From contig NZ_CP065511.1 of the NCBI RefSeq assembly GCF_022811925.1, forward strand, positions 4,147,501 to 4,211,500: DNA of 64,000 nt, read 5' to 3'. This DNA comes from Cytobacillus oceanisediminis (GTDB taxonomy: Bacteria; Bacillota; Bacilli; Bacillales; Cytobacillaceae). The notes beneath the pieces were generated by a model that was not told the DNA's origin, did no database searches, and saw only the letters and a program-made list of their open reading frames with translations. Positions 55,833-64,000 of this stretch are shown here, piece after piece; positions within the stretch are counted from its first letter, which is position 1; the number at the start of each line of letters is the position of its first letter. A program made the translations under genes and the position numbers.

Positions 55833-57139
55833 TTTTCATTAATCGGCAGATCTAATCTTAAAATATCCTCGTATGTTTCTCTTTTAACAACCAGCTTAGC
55901 CTCTCCATTTTCAATAAAAACTACAGGCGGCCTTGGGATTCGGTTATAGTTGTTTGCCATGGAATAGCCGTATGCGCCGGTGCAGAAAACGGCCAGGAGG
56001 TCTTGATCCCCTGCTTTTGGAAGGGGCAAATCCCAAATAAGCATATCGCCTGATTCACAGCATTTACCGGCAATTGATACTGTCTCTTCCGGTTTATCCA
56101 ATACCCGGTTTGCCAATACCGCCTCATACTTAGCCTGATAAAGAGCCGGCCTGATATTGTCACTCATGCCGCCGTCCACAGCCAGATAATTTCTTACATT
56201 TGGAACCTCTTTGCGTGATCCCGTCTGGTATAAAGTTGTCCCTGCATCTCCCACAAGGGACCGGCCCGGCTCAATCCAAATTTCCGGCATCTTCATTGAA
56301 TAATGTTCAGCCTGTTTCTTAACTTCCCCAATGATTTCTTCAACATATTGAGATGCATGAATCGGTTCATCATCTTCTGTATAGCGTATTCCAAAACCTC
56401 CGCCTAAGTTAAGCACTTTAGGTTCATAAGCATGCTTTTCTTTCCATTCTGCCATCTTTTCAAAAATTTTCTTGGCAGCCAAAATGAATCCTGTTGTATC
56501 GAAAATCTGAGAACCGATATGACAATGAAGTCCAAGCGTTTCGATCCAGCTTGAATTCAGCGCTTTTTGTAAAGCCGTTTCCGCCTGTCCATTCTGAAGG
56601 TCAAATCCAAATTTTGAATCTTCCTGGCCAGTCAAGATATAGTCATGGGTATGGGCTTCAATTCCAGGTGTAACCCTCAGTAAAATGTTTGTCCTGGCTG
56701 CAAGAGATTCGCAAATCTCCTCTAATAATTCCAGCTCATAAAAATTATCGACAACAATACAGCCGACATGATTCTTTAGAGCCATTTCCAATTCTTCTCT
56801 GCTTTTATTGTTCCCGTGAAAATGAATTCTTTCAGATGGAAAATCTGCAGCAAGTGCTGTGTATAACTCGCCTCCAGAAACTACATCCAAAGAAAGACCT
56901 TCTTGATCAACAAGCTGAACCATCGCCACTGTAGAAAAAGCTTTGCTTGCATATGCCACTTGTGCTTTTATTCCAAGCTTATCGAAAGTTTGCTTAAATC
57001 CCCTTGCCCGGTCTCTTATTAATGCCACATCATATACATATAAAGGTGTTCCAAATTGACCGGCAAGATCGACTGTGTCCATACCGCCAATTTCAAGATG
57101 TCCTTTTTCATTTACCTTCATGGTGCCGTGAAAAAACAT
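55820..57139 (-). CDS. lysA: Diaminopimelate decarboxylase LysA
   Basis: PLP enzyme converting meso-diaminopimelate to lysine, the last step of lysine synthesis. 439 residues with the PLP lysine in VAYASKAFSTVAM, LDVVSGGEL, HGNNKSREEL and GLHCHIGSQI; the C-terminal CESGDMLIWD and CTGAYGYSMANNYN complete the site. Follows spoVAF, as in B. subtilis, but behind a terminator, so its promoter must lie in the 180-bp gap. Confidence 0.97.
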   Translation of the reverse strand: MFFHGTMKVNEKGHLEIGGMDTVDLAGQFGTPLYVYDVALIRDRARGFKQTFDKLGIKAQVAYASKAFSTVAMVQLVDQEGLSLDVVSGGELYTALAADFPSERIHFHGNNKSREELEMALKNHVGCIVVDNFYELELLEEICESLAARTNILLRVTPGIEAHTHDYILTGQEDSKFGFDLQNGQAETALQKALNSSWIETLGLHCHIGSQIFDTTGFILAAKKIFEKMAEWKEKHAYEPKVLNLGGGFGIRYTEDDEPIHASQYVEEIIGEVKKQAEHYSMKMPEIWIEPGRSLVGDAGTTLYQTGSRKEVPNVRNYLAVDGGMSDNIRPALYQAKYEAVLANRVLDKPEETVSIAGKCCESGDMLIWDLPLPKAGDQDLLAVFCTGAYGYSMANNYNRIPRPPVVFIENGEAKLVVKRETYEDILRLDLPINEKIKN

Positions 57140-57205
57140 GGTTCCCCCTCTTCCTTTTTCCGCAGGAGCCAGTCCAGGTGCCCCTGCCCCCGAGATTAAT
57201 CAGTA

Positions 57206-57243
57206 TGAAAGAAATAGACAGCTGCGTAAGAGACTGTCTATTC
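57206..57243 (-). terminator. Terminator of spoVAF
   Basis: AATAGACAG and CTGTCTATT with a 12-base loop, followed by TTCTTTC on the minus strand, between spoVAF and lysA. Confidence 0.75.
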
Positions 57244-57323
57244 TGTTTCCTTTAATCCTTTATTTAATTAAAAAAACTTTACCATATTTCGTGTATTTCC
57301 GCAATCGGCTTTACGCGTATTTC

Positions 57324-58808
57324 TTATTTAACAGGCTGTTTATAACGATTTTTAGTCTGGACGATGCTCGGTCTGATCTTTGAACCGGGCATGGAACGGC
57401 GAATCAGGATTTGGGTTAAAGCCACTGGGCTGAACGGAATAAACGGCCAAAGATATGGTGTGTTTAATGATTTGATGCTTGCAAGCAGAAGAATGGTCAG
57501 TGTAAGCCCTACCACCAAGCCTGGTGTATGGAAAATCGCAACAGCAATAAGCAGGCCAAGTCTTACAATTTTATTGGCAATACTCAATTCATAGCTTGGT
57601 GTTGCAAATGTTCCAATAGATGCGAGCGCTACATACAAGATGACCTCTGGCACAAACAAACCGACATCAATAGCAATTTGCCCAATAAGTGCTGCTGCTA
57701 TCAAACCCATTGCGGTTGAAAGCGGAGTTGGCGTATGAATGGCGGCAATCCTTAGAAATTCAATCCCGACATCGGCAAGGAACAGCTGGACAATGACAGG
57801 AATATTCGTTTCTTCATTAGGACCGACAAACGCAATTCTTTCAGGCAGGAGTGAAGGCTCCAAAACGAACAAAAACCAAAGCGGAAGCAGTACAATCGAT
57901 GCCATTAAGCCTAAGAAACGAATCCAGCGGAGAAATGTGCCGACAGCTGGCGATTGCCTGTATTCTTCCGCATGCTGTAAATGATGAAAATAAGTAGTAG
58001 GTGTTATAATGACACTTGGTGAAGTATCAACAAATACAATAACATGCCCCTCAAGCAAATGGGCTGCTGCCACATCGGCCCTTTCCGTATACCGGACCAG
58101 CGGGAAAGGATTGTATCCCTGTTTCAATATAAATTCTTCAACTGTTTTATCAGCCATGGTAATTCCATCTATTTCAATTGCCTTTATTTCTTTTCTAATT
58201 AAATCAACTAAATCTTTATTGGCAACATCTTTAATATAACCGATGGCAACATCTGTTTTAGACCTTTCTCCTACGCGCATGATTTCAAACCGGAGTCTTT
58301 CATCCCTAATTCTTCTGCGGGTTAAGGCAGTGTTTACTATAATATTTTCTACATAGCCATCTCTTGATCCGCGGACAACTTTTTCAGTATCCGGCTCCTG
58401 AGGAGTTCTGCCGGGATAGCTTCTTACATCGATGACAAGCCCTTCTCCCTCTCCCTCGCCCACAACCACAATTAGGCCTGAAAGCACCTGATCGACCAGC
58501 TCATCCATTGTTTTAATGTGCTCAATTGATTGATGCCTCAGTCTGTTTTCAATGATTTTAAATAGATTAGCGGAAAGTTTTTCACTGTCATTGATCCCAA
58601 CCAGTCCTTCAATGATGGCAATAATGAAACTTGTATCCGTTAATCCATTAATATAATAGAAATGTACATCTTTCCTTAATATCGTCAGCTTTCTGACACC
58701 CAGATCGAAGCTATCTCCCAGACCGACTCTTTTTTTCATATATTTTTCAATTTCATGTACGGATTCAAATATGGGTGTCTTATCTTCCTTCGTCTTGCTT
58801 TGTCCCAT
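57324..58808 (-). CDS. spoVAF: Stage V sporulation protein AF, SpoVAF
   Basis: 494 residues resembling the GerA-family A subunits: an N-terminal soluble domain (about 1-270, with [12 protein letters not shown] and [22 protein letters not shown]) and a C-terminal part with about five membrane helices. ATG at 58808 follows AAGGAG at eight bases and overlaps spoVAEa by 29 bp. Inner spore membrane; works with the SpoVA channel system and germinant signalling. Confidence 0.96.
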   Translation of the reverse strand: MGQSKTKEDKTPIFESVHEIEKYMKKRVGLGDSFDLGVRKLTILRKDVHFYYINGLTDTSFIIAIIEGLVGINDSEKLSANLFKIIENRLRHQSIEHIKTMDELVDQVLSGLIVVVGEGEGEGLVIDVRSYPGRTPQEPDTEKVVRGSRDGYVENIIVNTALTRRRIRDERLRFEIMRVGERSKTDVAIGYIKDVANKDLVDLIRKEIKAIEIDGITMADKTVEEFILKQGYNPFPLVRYTERADVAAAHLLEGHVIVFVDTSPSVIITPTTYFHHLQHAEEYRQSPAVGTFLRWIRFLGLMASIVLLPLWFLFVLEPSLLPERIAFVGPNEETNIPVIVQLFLADVGIEFLRIAAIHTPTPLSTAMGLIAAALIGQIAIDVGLFVPEVILYVALASIGTFATPSYELSIANKIVRLGLLIAVAIFHTPGLVVGLTLTILLLASIKSLNTPYLWPFIPFSPVALTQILIRRSMPGSKIRPSIVQTKNRYKQPVK

Positions 58809-59370
58809 AATAGCCGCTCCTTTCCAATACAAGTTCTACTGCCTTCATAGTAATTGGTGAACCTGCATCATAATGATCTTTTTTAGACATCTTTCCGATA
58901 TCGCCAATTCCCACGATTATTGGCACATCCAGCTGATCAAGACAATAAACGGTATCACCATTGATTCTGCCTATTTCCATCTCGGGGACTCCAAACTTAT
59001 CAACTCCATAGGGGGTTAATTCGCCATTATTATCAATACATACATCTACTTTTGTCCATTCGGCCTGTCTTGTTTTCGAGGCAACAGCTATGATTCCCAG
59101 AACATCGATATCCTTATGGCACGCAACATATTTAAGCGCATTCTCCCCAGCTCCCTCCCCGATATACCCGCTGTCATCAAACATGACCAGCACAGGATCA
59201 TGGGAGACTTTTTTTATCAGCTTGACGATTTGCTGACCGGTTAAGATTGAAGGGTTTCCATGCGACAAGGATAAACATCTTCCTCCAATTTCCTTTGCAA
59301 CAAGCTCAACTGTCTTCCTCGCAAAATCGTCTCCATCTGTTATAAGAATAACGTGCCTCCGATCATCCAT
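58780..59370 (-). CDS. spoVAEA: Stage V sporulation protein AEa, SpoVAEa
   Basis: 196-residue soluble protein with [20 protein letters not shown] and [19 protein letters not shown], which identify the SpoVAEa family. It starts at ATG 59370 (AAAGGA upstream) and is directly after spoVAB with only 55 bp between, whereas in B. subtilis spoVAC, spoVAD and spoVAEb lie there. Confidence 0.93.
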   Translation of the reverse strand: MDDRRHVILITDGDDFARKTVELVAKEIGGRCLSLSHGNPSILTGQQIVKLIKKVSHDPVLVMFDDSGYIGEGAGENALKYVACHKDIDVLGIIAVASKTRQAEWTKVDVCIDNNGELTPYGVDKFGVPEMEIGRINGDTVYCLDQLDVPIIVGIGDIGKMSKKDHYDAGSPITMKAVELVLERSGYYGTKQDEGR

Positions 59371-59425
59371 AGCGGTTTTTCCTTTCCTAATCCTCATTTT
59401 TCTTTAAATATGCCCAGCCGATTGC

Positions 59426-59848
59426 TTATTTATTTACAAAATAAATCCATTGAAACAGTGATCCAAACACCTTTCCAAATACAAATGCCATCAATAAAAT
59501 CGCAATTTTCCCATCCACTCCGATTCTTTTCGCAAGGATTGGAAAAACATTTAAAACTTCAGTTAAAGCTGCAGCAAGCATTCCAATAAATATTCCCGAA
59601 GCCAGTCCGAGGGGGATTAAAAGCAGCGGTGTTAACTGAAGCACCGGATCCCATAAAGTTGCCAGTGCACCTGCCAAAGCACCCATAACAACTGCAGCTT
59701 CATAATGATGGATCATCTTCATCGTTTTGGTGAGCTGGGTCAGCCTCGGGATAATGCCCAAAACAGCCAGAAAGGCAACAAAACCTGAACCAACAGCGAG
59801 CCCCCCGGCAAATCCAATGATCATTACCAGGACAACATTAATGGTCAT
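59426..59848 (-). CDS. spoVAB: Stage V sporulation protein AB, SpoVAB
   Basis: 140-residue integral membrane protein; the pattern VVLVMIIGFAGGLAVGSGFVAFLAVLG and IPRLTQLTKTMKMIHHYE is that of SpoVAB, not of SpoVAC/AEb. Four hydrophobic segments. ATG at 59848 overlaps spoVAA by 11 bp. Inner spore membrane. Confidence 0.93.
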   Translation of the reverse strand: MTINVVLVMIIGFAGGLAVGSGFVAFLAVLGIIPRLTQLTKTMKMIHHYEAAVVMGALAGALATLWDPVLQLTPLLLIPLGLASGIFIGMLAAALTEVLNVFPILAKRIGVDGKIAILLMAFVFGKVFGSLFQWIYFVNK

Positions 59849-60458
59849 CAAGATGCTTCATACTCTCCTTGTTTTCTTTCAATGCAACATAATTATCAAG
59901 ATCCAGCTGATAATTGAACATTTCCACTTCCAATGGGCTAGGCTCTTCATTAAGCCGCTTCTTAAAAACATGATTAAAAAATATGATCATGCCAAGCCCC
60001 AGGCCTATTGAATAGGGGATTTGAAAAATGAGGGGCTTGCTGTCCACTTCCCCAGTTATGAGAGTGTAAATTCTAAGCTGTACAGCCTGCATGCTCACGT
60101 CTTCATGAAAATTCATAATAGCCAGGGCAGCACCAATAAACAGAAGCAGCCAAACCAGCAGGAAAAGAGGGAATGATACTTTTTGCTTTTTTGTAACCAC
60201 CTCGACTATCGCTTGAGCGGGCCCGATCGACTGAACTTCCAGGTTCGAAAATAATTGGGTTATGGCGCGAATTACCTTCATAACATCAATTATGACGATA
60301 TTCCGGTCAAGCTCGTTTACTTTATAAAGCGGAAGTGCACAAAGCTCTTCATAAATGTCATCATCGGCAATGACCTGTGCGACATCTTTAAGCAGTATTT
60401 TCTGATTGGGCCGTATTTGCAGACGGTGCCGCAAGCGAATATAAACTGTTTTCTCCAT
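59838..60458 (-). CDS. spoVAA: Stage V sporulation protein AA, SpoVAA
   Basis: 206 residues (same length as B. subtilis SpoVAA): a soluble N-terminal domain (MEKTVYIRLRHRLQIRPNQK) and two membrane helices (about 98-118 and 143-165). ATG at 60458 follows GAAGTGAG. First gene of the spoVA operon; needed for dipicolinate movement in the spore. Confidence 0.93.
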   Translation of the reverse strand: MEKTVYIRLRHRLQIRPNQKILLKDVAQVIADDDIYEELCALPLYKVNELDRNIVIIDVMKVIRAITQLFSNLEVQSIGPAQAIVEVVTKKQKVSFPLFLLVWLLLFIGAALAIMNFHEDVSMQAVQLRIYTLITGEVDSKPLIFQIPYSIGLGLGMIIFFNHVFKKRLNEEPSPLEVEMFNYQLDLDNYVALKENKESMKHLDDH

Positions 60459-60540
60459 AACGCTCACTTCCCACAAAGTGTTTTCCTTTTCATCGAACTT
60501 GGTATTTTTATTAGAGCGTTTCCGCTTTTGTGTCTATATT

Positions 60541-60570
60541 TAGTATGAGTTACATATATTAGCTTCATGA
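60541..60570 (-). promoter_or_regulatory. Sigma-G promoter of the spoVA operon
   Basis: Minus strand TCATGA (60570-60565), 17-bp spacer, CATACTA (60547-60541). The -10 is the exact sigma-G consensus, about 80 bp before spoVAA. Confidence 0.8.
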
Positions 60571-60662
60571 ACTCCAATAATTGGCTGTTTAGAAAAGCTG
60601 AGTGTGCGTGGACCTAGTTAGGTTCGAAGTTTAAAGTTTTAGGCTTTGTTATTTTGAAGACG

Positions 60663-60707
60663 AAAAAAAGAAAGACCGATGGATTTATATATCCATTCGG
60701 TCTTTCA
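60663..60707 (-). terminator. Terminator of spoIIA-sigF
   Basis: GAAAGACCGAATGGAT and ATCCATCGGTCTTTC form a long stem followed by TTTTTTT; the sigF stop codon is inside the stem. Confidence 0.92.
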
Positions 60708-61443
60708 TTTGCTGGAGTATCTTTTTTTCAAGACGCGATACTTGAACCTGGGAAATACCAAGCCTTGCCGCCACTTCGGATTGGGTCTGATCTTTATAGT
60801 AGCGCAAATAGACTATCAGCCTTTCCCGCTCATCCAATTCGCGGATCGCTTCTTTTAGAGCTATCTTATCAAACCATTTTCCTTCATTGCCATCATCTAT
60901 CTGATCGAGCAGCGTTATGGGATCTCCGTCATTTTCATACACTGTTTCATGTATTGATGAAGGAATCCGGCTTGCTTCCTGGGCGAGGATAATATCTTCC
61001 GGAGAGATTTCCAGAAACTCCGAAAGCTCTGTAACTGTTGGGATGCGGCCAAGCGTTTTTGATAGCTCATCTTTGGCCTTCCTGATTTTATTGCCCATTT
61101 CCTTCAATGACCGGCTTACCTTAACCGTTCCATCATCGCGGATGAATCTTTGGATTTCTCCGATAATCATTGGAACCGCATAGGTTGAAAACTTCACATC
61201 ATAACTGAGATCAAATTTATCAACCGATTTCAACAAGCCGATACAGCCAATTTGGAAGAGGTCATCCGGTTCATATCCTCTATTCAAGAATCTCTGGACG
61301 ACAGACCAGACAAGACGCATATTTTTTTGAACAATTTTGTCTCTTGCACCCTGATCTCCGCTTTGGCTTTGCTTTATAAGCTCCTTGACTTCATTGTCCT
61401 TTAAATAGGTTTGGCCCTTCTCTGCTTTAACCTCCACATCCAT
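60685..61443 (-). CDS. sigF: Forespore sigma factor SigF
   Basis: 252-residue sigma-70 family factor, first forespore-specific sigma. Region 2 with NRGYEPDDLFQIGCIGLLKSVDKFD and region 4 with the helix-turn-helix QTQSEVAARLGISQVQVSRLEKKIL are intact. Held inactive by SpoIIAB until SpoIIAA releases it. Starts 12 bp after spoIIAB. Confidence 0.98.
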   Translation of the reverse strand: MDVEVKAEKGQTYLKDNEVKELIKQSQSGDQGARDKIVQKNMRLVWSVVQRFLNRGYEPDDLFQIGCIGLLKSVDKFDLSYDVKFSTYAVPMIIGEIQRFIRDDGTVKVSRSLKEMGNKIRKAKDELSKTLGRIPTVTELSEFLEISPEDIILAQEASRIPSSIHETVYENDGDPITLLDQIDDGNEGKWFDKIALKEAIRELDERERLIVYLRYYKDQTQSEVAARLGISQVQVSRLEKKILQQMKDRMDI

Positions 61444-61455
61444 AGCAAGACTCCC

Positions 61456-61896
61456 TTAATTGCATAGCATTTTACTATTTGATAAATGCTTCCTTAATCG
61501 GATCTCTGTGCCTATTCCCGGCTGCGATTTGATTTCGATTTCGTCCATGAAATTTTCCATGATGGTAAAGCCCATCCCTGATCTTTCCAGTTCAGGTTTT
61601 GTTGTAAATAACGGCTGTCTGGCCTCCTCCACATCCATAATTCCAAGGCCTTTATCCTTAATGGTCAAATCAATGAATCCATCTTCAATCAGGACAGAAA
61701 TATAGACAATCCCATTAGGATCATTTTCATAGCCGTGAATAATGGAGTTGGTTACAGCTTCGGAAACGACAGTTTTAATCTCTGTCAGTTCATCCATCGT
61801 CGGATCAAGCTGAGCAATAAAGGCAGCAACAGTGACACGAGCGAATGATTCATTTTGGCTAAGTGCGCTAAATTCGAGGTTCATCACATTTTTCAT
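61456..61896 (-). CDS. spoIIAB: Anti-sigma-F factor and serine kinase SpoIIAB
   Basis: 146-residue GHKL ATPase/kinase that binds sigma-F or phosphorylates SpoIIAA. The N box [25 protein letters not shown]1 box [17 protein letters not shown] and G2 box [15 protein letters not shown] are present. ATG at 61896 follows GGGGGTTG, 4 bp after spoIIAA. Confidence 0.98.
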   Translation of the reverse strand: MKNVMNLEFSALSQNESFARVTVAAFIAQLDPTMDELTEIKTVVSEAVTNSIIHGYENDPNGIVYISVLIEDGFIDLTIKDKGLGIMDVEEARQPLFTTKPELERSGMGFTIMENFMDEIEIKSQPGIGTEIRLRKHLSNSKMLCN

Positions 61897-61900
61897 AATT

Positions 61901-62251
61901 CTAGGCAACCCCCAATCTTTGCAGTGCATTTTCTTCTGTCGGTTCTAAACGGATAATCTTAAATAAACCCGACATATCAAATAGTCTCTGCACTGCAGGA
62001 GAAATCGCACAAACAACCATTTCACCATGCTTTTGTTTGATTTGTTTGTACCTGCCCAAAATAACTCCTAACCCGGAACTATCCATAAAAGAAAGATGCT
62101 CAAGGTTCAAAATAATATGATGGATGTCATGATCTTCAATCGCCCTTGTTGCCTGTTCACGCAGCTCATCTGCCGAATGATGGTCGAGCTCCCCGCTTAA
62201 ACGAATACATAAGACATCATGCTTCACTTCCAAATTAATGTTAAGACTCAC
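61901..62251 (-). CDS. spoIIAA: Anti-anti-sigma factor SpoIIAA
   Basis: 116-residue STAS-domain protein. The phosphorylated serine is S58 in [16 protein letters not shown], identical in number to B. subtilis. Dephosphorylated by SpoIIE in the forespore, it releases sigma-F from SpoIIAB. First gene of the spoIIA operon, here preceded by dacF with a promoter in the gap. Confidence 0.98.
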   Translation of the reverse strand: MSLNINLEVKHDVLCIRLSGELDHHSADELREQATRAIEDHDIHHIILNLEHLSFMDSSGLGVILGRYKQIKQKHGEMVVCAISPAVQRLFDMSGLFKIIRLEPTEENALQRLGVA

Positions 62252-62373
62252 TATCTTAGCCTCCTTATCTGGTATCCGGAACTGAAAAAGCCGCTAATGC
62301 TTCATGCTTTTCCTCCGGATAGGATAAGCCGGAATCTCAAAAAATTCCGGTATCCGCCCTTATAGTGAGTCAA

Positions 62374-62401
62374 TTTCGATGCCTGAAGTTTCATTTCCTT
62401 C
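62374..62401 (-). promoter_or_regulatory. Sigma-H promoter of the spoIIA operon
   Basis: Minus strand GAAGGAAAT (62401-62393), 12-bp spacer, ATCGAAA (62380-62374), fits the sigma-H pattern RnAGGAwWW-N12-RnnGAAT with one mismatch. Confidence 0.65.
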
Positions 62402-62476
62402 CTGGAGACAAAACTAGTGCATTTTCGCTAAAAATAATTAACATTAATGTTCTTTTCGACAAAAATGGAATGGTAT

Positions 62477-63640
62477 TTATTCAGCTTTTGAAAATAATCC
62501 CATTGATCTCTTAAACAAGGTCCACCATGATGCTTCCTTACTATCTTCTTTAGCTACCAGAGGGCTTTCAACTAAAACTTTTCCATCCTTTTTCAAGGTT
62601 AATGTTCCAATTTGATCGCCCTTTTGGACTGGTGCCTTAATATTTTTATTTAAAGTGACTTTTTGTTCAATTTCCTCAATGCTTTCACCTTTTTTAGTTA
62701 ATAGGGAAATCGGTTCGCTTGTCAGGGCTTCAACCATTTTCTTCTCCCCTTTGCTTACTGTAATTTTGCCAAGAACGTGATTTCTTTCATACATTGGGTG
62801 TGTCTTATATTGGCTGAATGCATAGTCGAGCATTTTAGTCACCTGGGCATTGCGTTCTTTCGAAGTCGGTGCGCCAAATACAACTGCTATCACCCGCATG
62901 CCATCTTTCTCCGCTGTTGCTGTTAGACAGTATTTTGCTTCAGAAGTAAAGCCTGTTTTAAGCCCATCAACTCCTGGATAAAAACGCACAAGGCGGTTTG
63001 TATTGACAAGCCAGAATTTTTTATCTGTGTCCTCACGAAGATAAGCTTCATATGTGCCAGTAAACTCAGTTATTTTTTCATATTTAAGAAGCTCTTTCGC
63101 CATTATTGCCATATCATGTGCAGTACTGAAATGTTCCTTAGCTGACAGGCCTGTGGGGTTTTGGAAATTAGTATTCTTAAGACCTAATTCCTTTGCCTTG
63201 TTATTCATCATTTCAACAAAAGCTTCTTCAGAACCGGCAATTCTCTCAGCCATTGCAACGGACGCATCGTTTCCGGAACCAATTGCGATTCCCTGCAGCA
63301 TTTGCTTTGTGGTCATTTCTTCACCTGGCTCGAGGAAGATTTGCGAACCGCCCATGGATGCTGCATACTCGCTTGTCCGGATTTTCTCATCCCATGACAG
63401 CTTTCCTTCATCTATAGCTTCCATGATTAAAAGCATTGTCATTACTTTAGTCATACTCGCAGGCGGAAGCTGTTCACCGCTATTTTTTTCATACAATATC
63501 GATCCGGTATCACGTTCGATAAGAATTGCGGATTTCACATTTTCCGTTAAATCTGCACTGCTTTCTCTTGCAAATCCTGAAGGAACAAAGATTGTTGCCA
63601 TTAATAATGTTATTAACATTAATGAGACGAGTCGTTTCAT
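62477..63640 (-). CDS. dacF: D-alanyl-D-alanine carboxypeptidase DacF
   Basis: 387-residue exported penicillin-binding protein made in the forespore, adjusting cortex cross-linking together with DacB. Signal peptide about 1-24; motifs S62-MTK65, S122-GN124 and K228-TG230. ATG at 63640 follows GGAGGTATTGTGTG. Directly upstream of spoIIAA, the standard arrangement. Confidence 0.96.
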   Translation of the reverse strand: MKRLVSLMLITLLMATIFVPSGFARESSADLTENVKSAILIERDTGSILYEKNSGEQLPPASMTKVMTMLLIMEAIDEGKLSWDEKIRTSEYAASMGGSQIFLEPGEEMTTKQMLQGIAIGSGNDASVAMAERIAGSEEAFVEMMNNKAKELGLKNTNFQNPTGLSAKEHFSTAHDMAIMAKELLKYEKITEFTGTYEAYLREDTDKKFWLVNTNRLVRFYPGVDGLKTGFTSEAKYCLTATAEKDGMRVIAVVFGAPTSKERNAQVTKMLDYAFSQYKTHPMYERNHVLGKITVSKGEKKMVEALTSEPISLLTKKGESIEEIEQKVTLNKNIKAPVQKGDQIGTLTLKKDGKVLVESPLVAKEDSKEASWWTLFKRSMGLFSKAE

Positions 63641-63741
63641 CACACAATACCTCCATTCTTTATAGCTTCCATTTTTTCCATTCAAAGAAAATTTATACAG
63701 ATAAGGCAGACTAAAAAGAAAATAAGAAAAGACAGCACCAC

Positions 63742-63786
63742 AGCAAAAAGCCGCCAGACATGAAGTCCTGGCGGCTTTTGCTGCTA
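63742..63786 (-). terminator. Terminator of pdp
   Basis: AAAAGCCGCCAG and CTGGCGGCTTTT with a nine-base loop, T-run on the minus-strand exit side. Confidence 0.9.
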
Positions 63787-63788
63787 TA

Positions 63789-64000
63789 TTATTCAGTTAT
63801 TTCTTCATGAATCAATACTGGAGCCGGTACTTTTTCAGTCGACATAGTAATGTTTTCATAAAGCATATTTCTTACTTCTTCTACATTTTCGAAATTGCTG
63901 CAGATGGTTACGAGAGATTCACCTTTGCTTACCCGGTCGCCGATTTTCTTTCTTAAAACAAGGCCGACTGCGAGATCGATTTCTGATTCCTTTGTAGCTC
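63789..64000 (-). CDS. pdp: Pyrimidine-nucleoside phosphorylase Pdp (C-terminal part)
   Basis: The last 70 codons of a gene that runs off the window end. The residues SEIDLAVGLVLRKKIGDRVS plus KGESLVTI are the lipoyl-like C-terminal domain of pyrimidine-nucleoside phosphorylase, which cleaves uridine, thymidine and deoxyuridine. The adjacency to dacF fits the drm-pupG-pdp-dacF order of many Bacillus. Confidence 0.88.
   Translation of the reverse strand, partial: ATKESEIDLAVGLVLRKKIGDRVSKGESLVTICSNFENVEEVRNMLYENITMSTEKVPAPVLIHEEITE

Noticed and set aside
57140..57323. Lysine riboswitch (L-box) upstream of lysA
   Set aside because: No L-box core is visible in the gap; only the spoVAF terminator and AT-rich sequence.
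63054..63665. Plus-strand frame of 203 codons
   Set aside because: It is the antisense shadow of dacF, whose three penicillin-binding motifs are intact on the minus strand.

Overview
The window is a stretch of ordinary chromosome from an endospore-forming Firmicute of the family Bacillaceae. Gene content and order follow the Bacillus subtilis region from hepT to the spoIIA/dacF region closely (hepT-menG-hepS-mtrB-folE-hbs-spoIVA, then yphFE-gpsA-der, cmk, ypeB-sleB, resABCDE-sigX, dacB-spmAB, scpAB, spoVA, spoIIA). Base composition, GGAGG-type ribosome binding sites and recognisable sigma-A, -E, -G, -H and -X promoters agree. Differences from B. subtilis (ansA next to ypdA, a CarH/LitR-type regulator beside mecB, a reduced spoVA operon, dispersed repeats) point to a relative such as Cytobacillus or Mesobacillus; the genus is an inference. 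Almost all genes lie on the minus strand; coordinates therefore run against transcription.

Layout. 1-3.6 kb: menaquinone side chain and methylation (hepT partial, menG, hepS), the TRAP regulator mtrB, folE and the HU gene hbs. 4-11.5 kb: spoIVA coat base, the yphFE pair, gpsA, der, and the spore-related yphA/yphB(YIEGIA)/capping-subunit trio. 11.6-17.1 kb: ypzI, a large repeat, fni, the S1-repeat protein ypfD, plsC-cmk, ypfB and the c-di-GMP clutch motI. 17.3-24.8 kb: germination pair ypeB-sleB, prsW, asparaginase, bacillithiol disulfide reductase, glutamate dehydrogenase, mecB. 24.9-27.8 kb: a MerR/B12 photoreceptor-like regulator, a phosphoesterase, a membrane protein and a CBS-ACT protein. 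28-37 kb: cotJABC, the ypbB-recQ-ypbDEF cluster, ferredoxin, an FMN-riboswitch-controlled riboflavin transporter, a PHP phosphatase and an M23-LysM exported protein. 37.4-45.6 kb: rsiX, sigX, resE, resD, resC, resB, resA. 45.8-53 kb: rluB, spmB, spmA, dacB, an extended superoxide dismutase, ypuI, a hypothetical gene, scpB, scpA. 53.2-57.1 kb: a tiny YjcZ-type sporulation gene, ypuF, ribT, ypuA, lysA. 57.3-64 kb: spoVAF, spoVAEa, spoVAB, spoVAA, sigF, spoIIAB, spoIIAA, dacF and the 3' end of pdp.

The functional theme is sporulation and germination: the forespore sigma-F switch (spoIIAA-AB-sigF under a sigma-H promoter), sigma-E genes (cotJ, dacB-spmAB, spoIVA), sigma-G genes (spoVA) and germination (sleB, ypeB). 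A second theme is redox and respiration (menaquinone, Res cytochrome c maturation and two-component system, ferredoxin, bacillithiol, SOD).

I found no prophage, insertion sequence with transposase, CRISPR array, toxin-antitoxin or defence island, and no rRNA or tRNA gene. The most notable observations are a CarH/LitR-type cobalamin photoreceptor candidate with all diagnostic residues, a spoVA operon lacking spoVAC, spoVAD and spoVAEb, and a modular family of non-coding repeats, one copy of which separates resC from resD.
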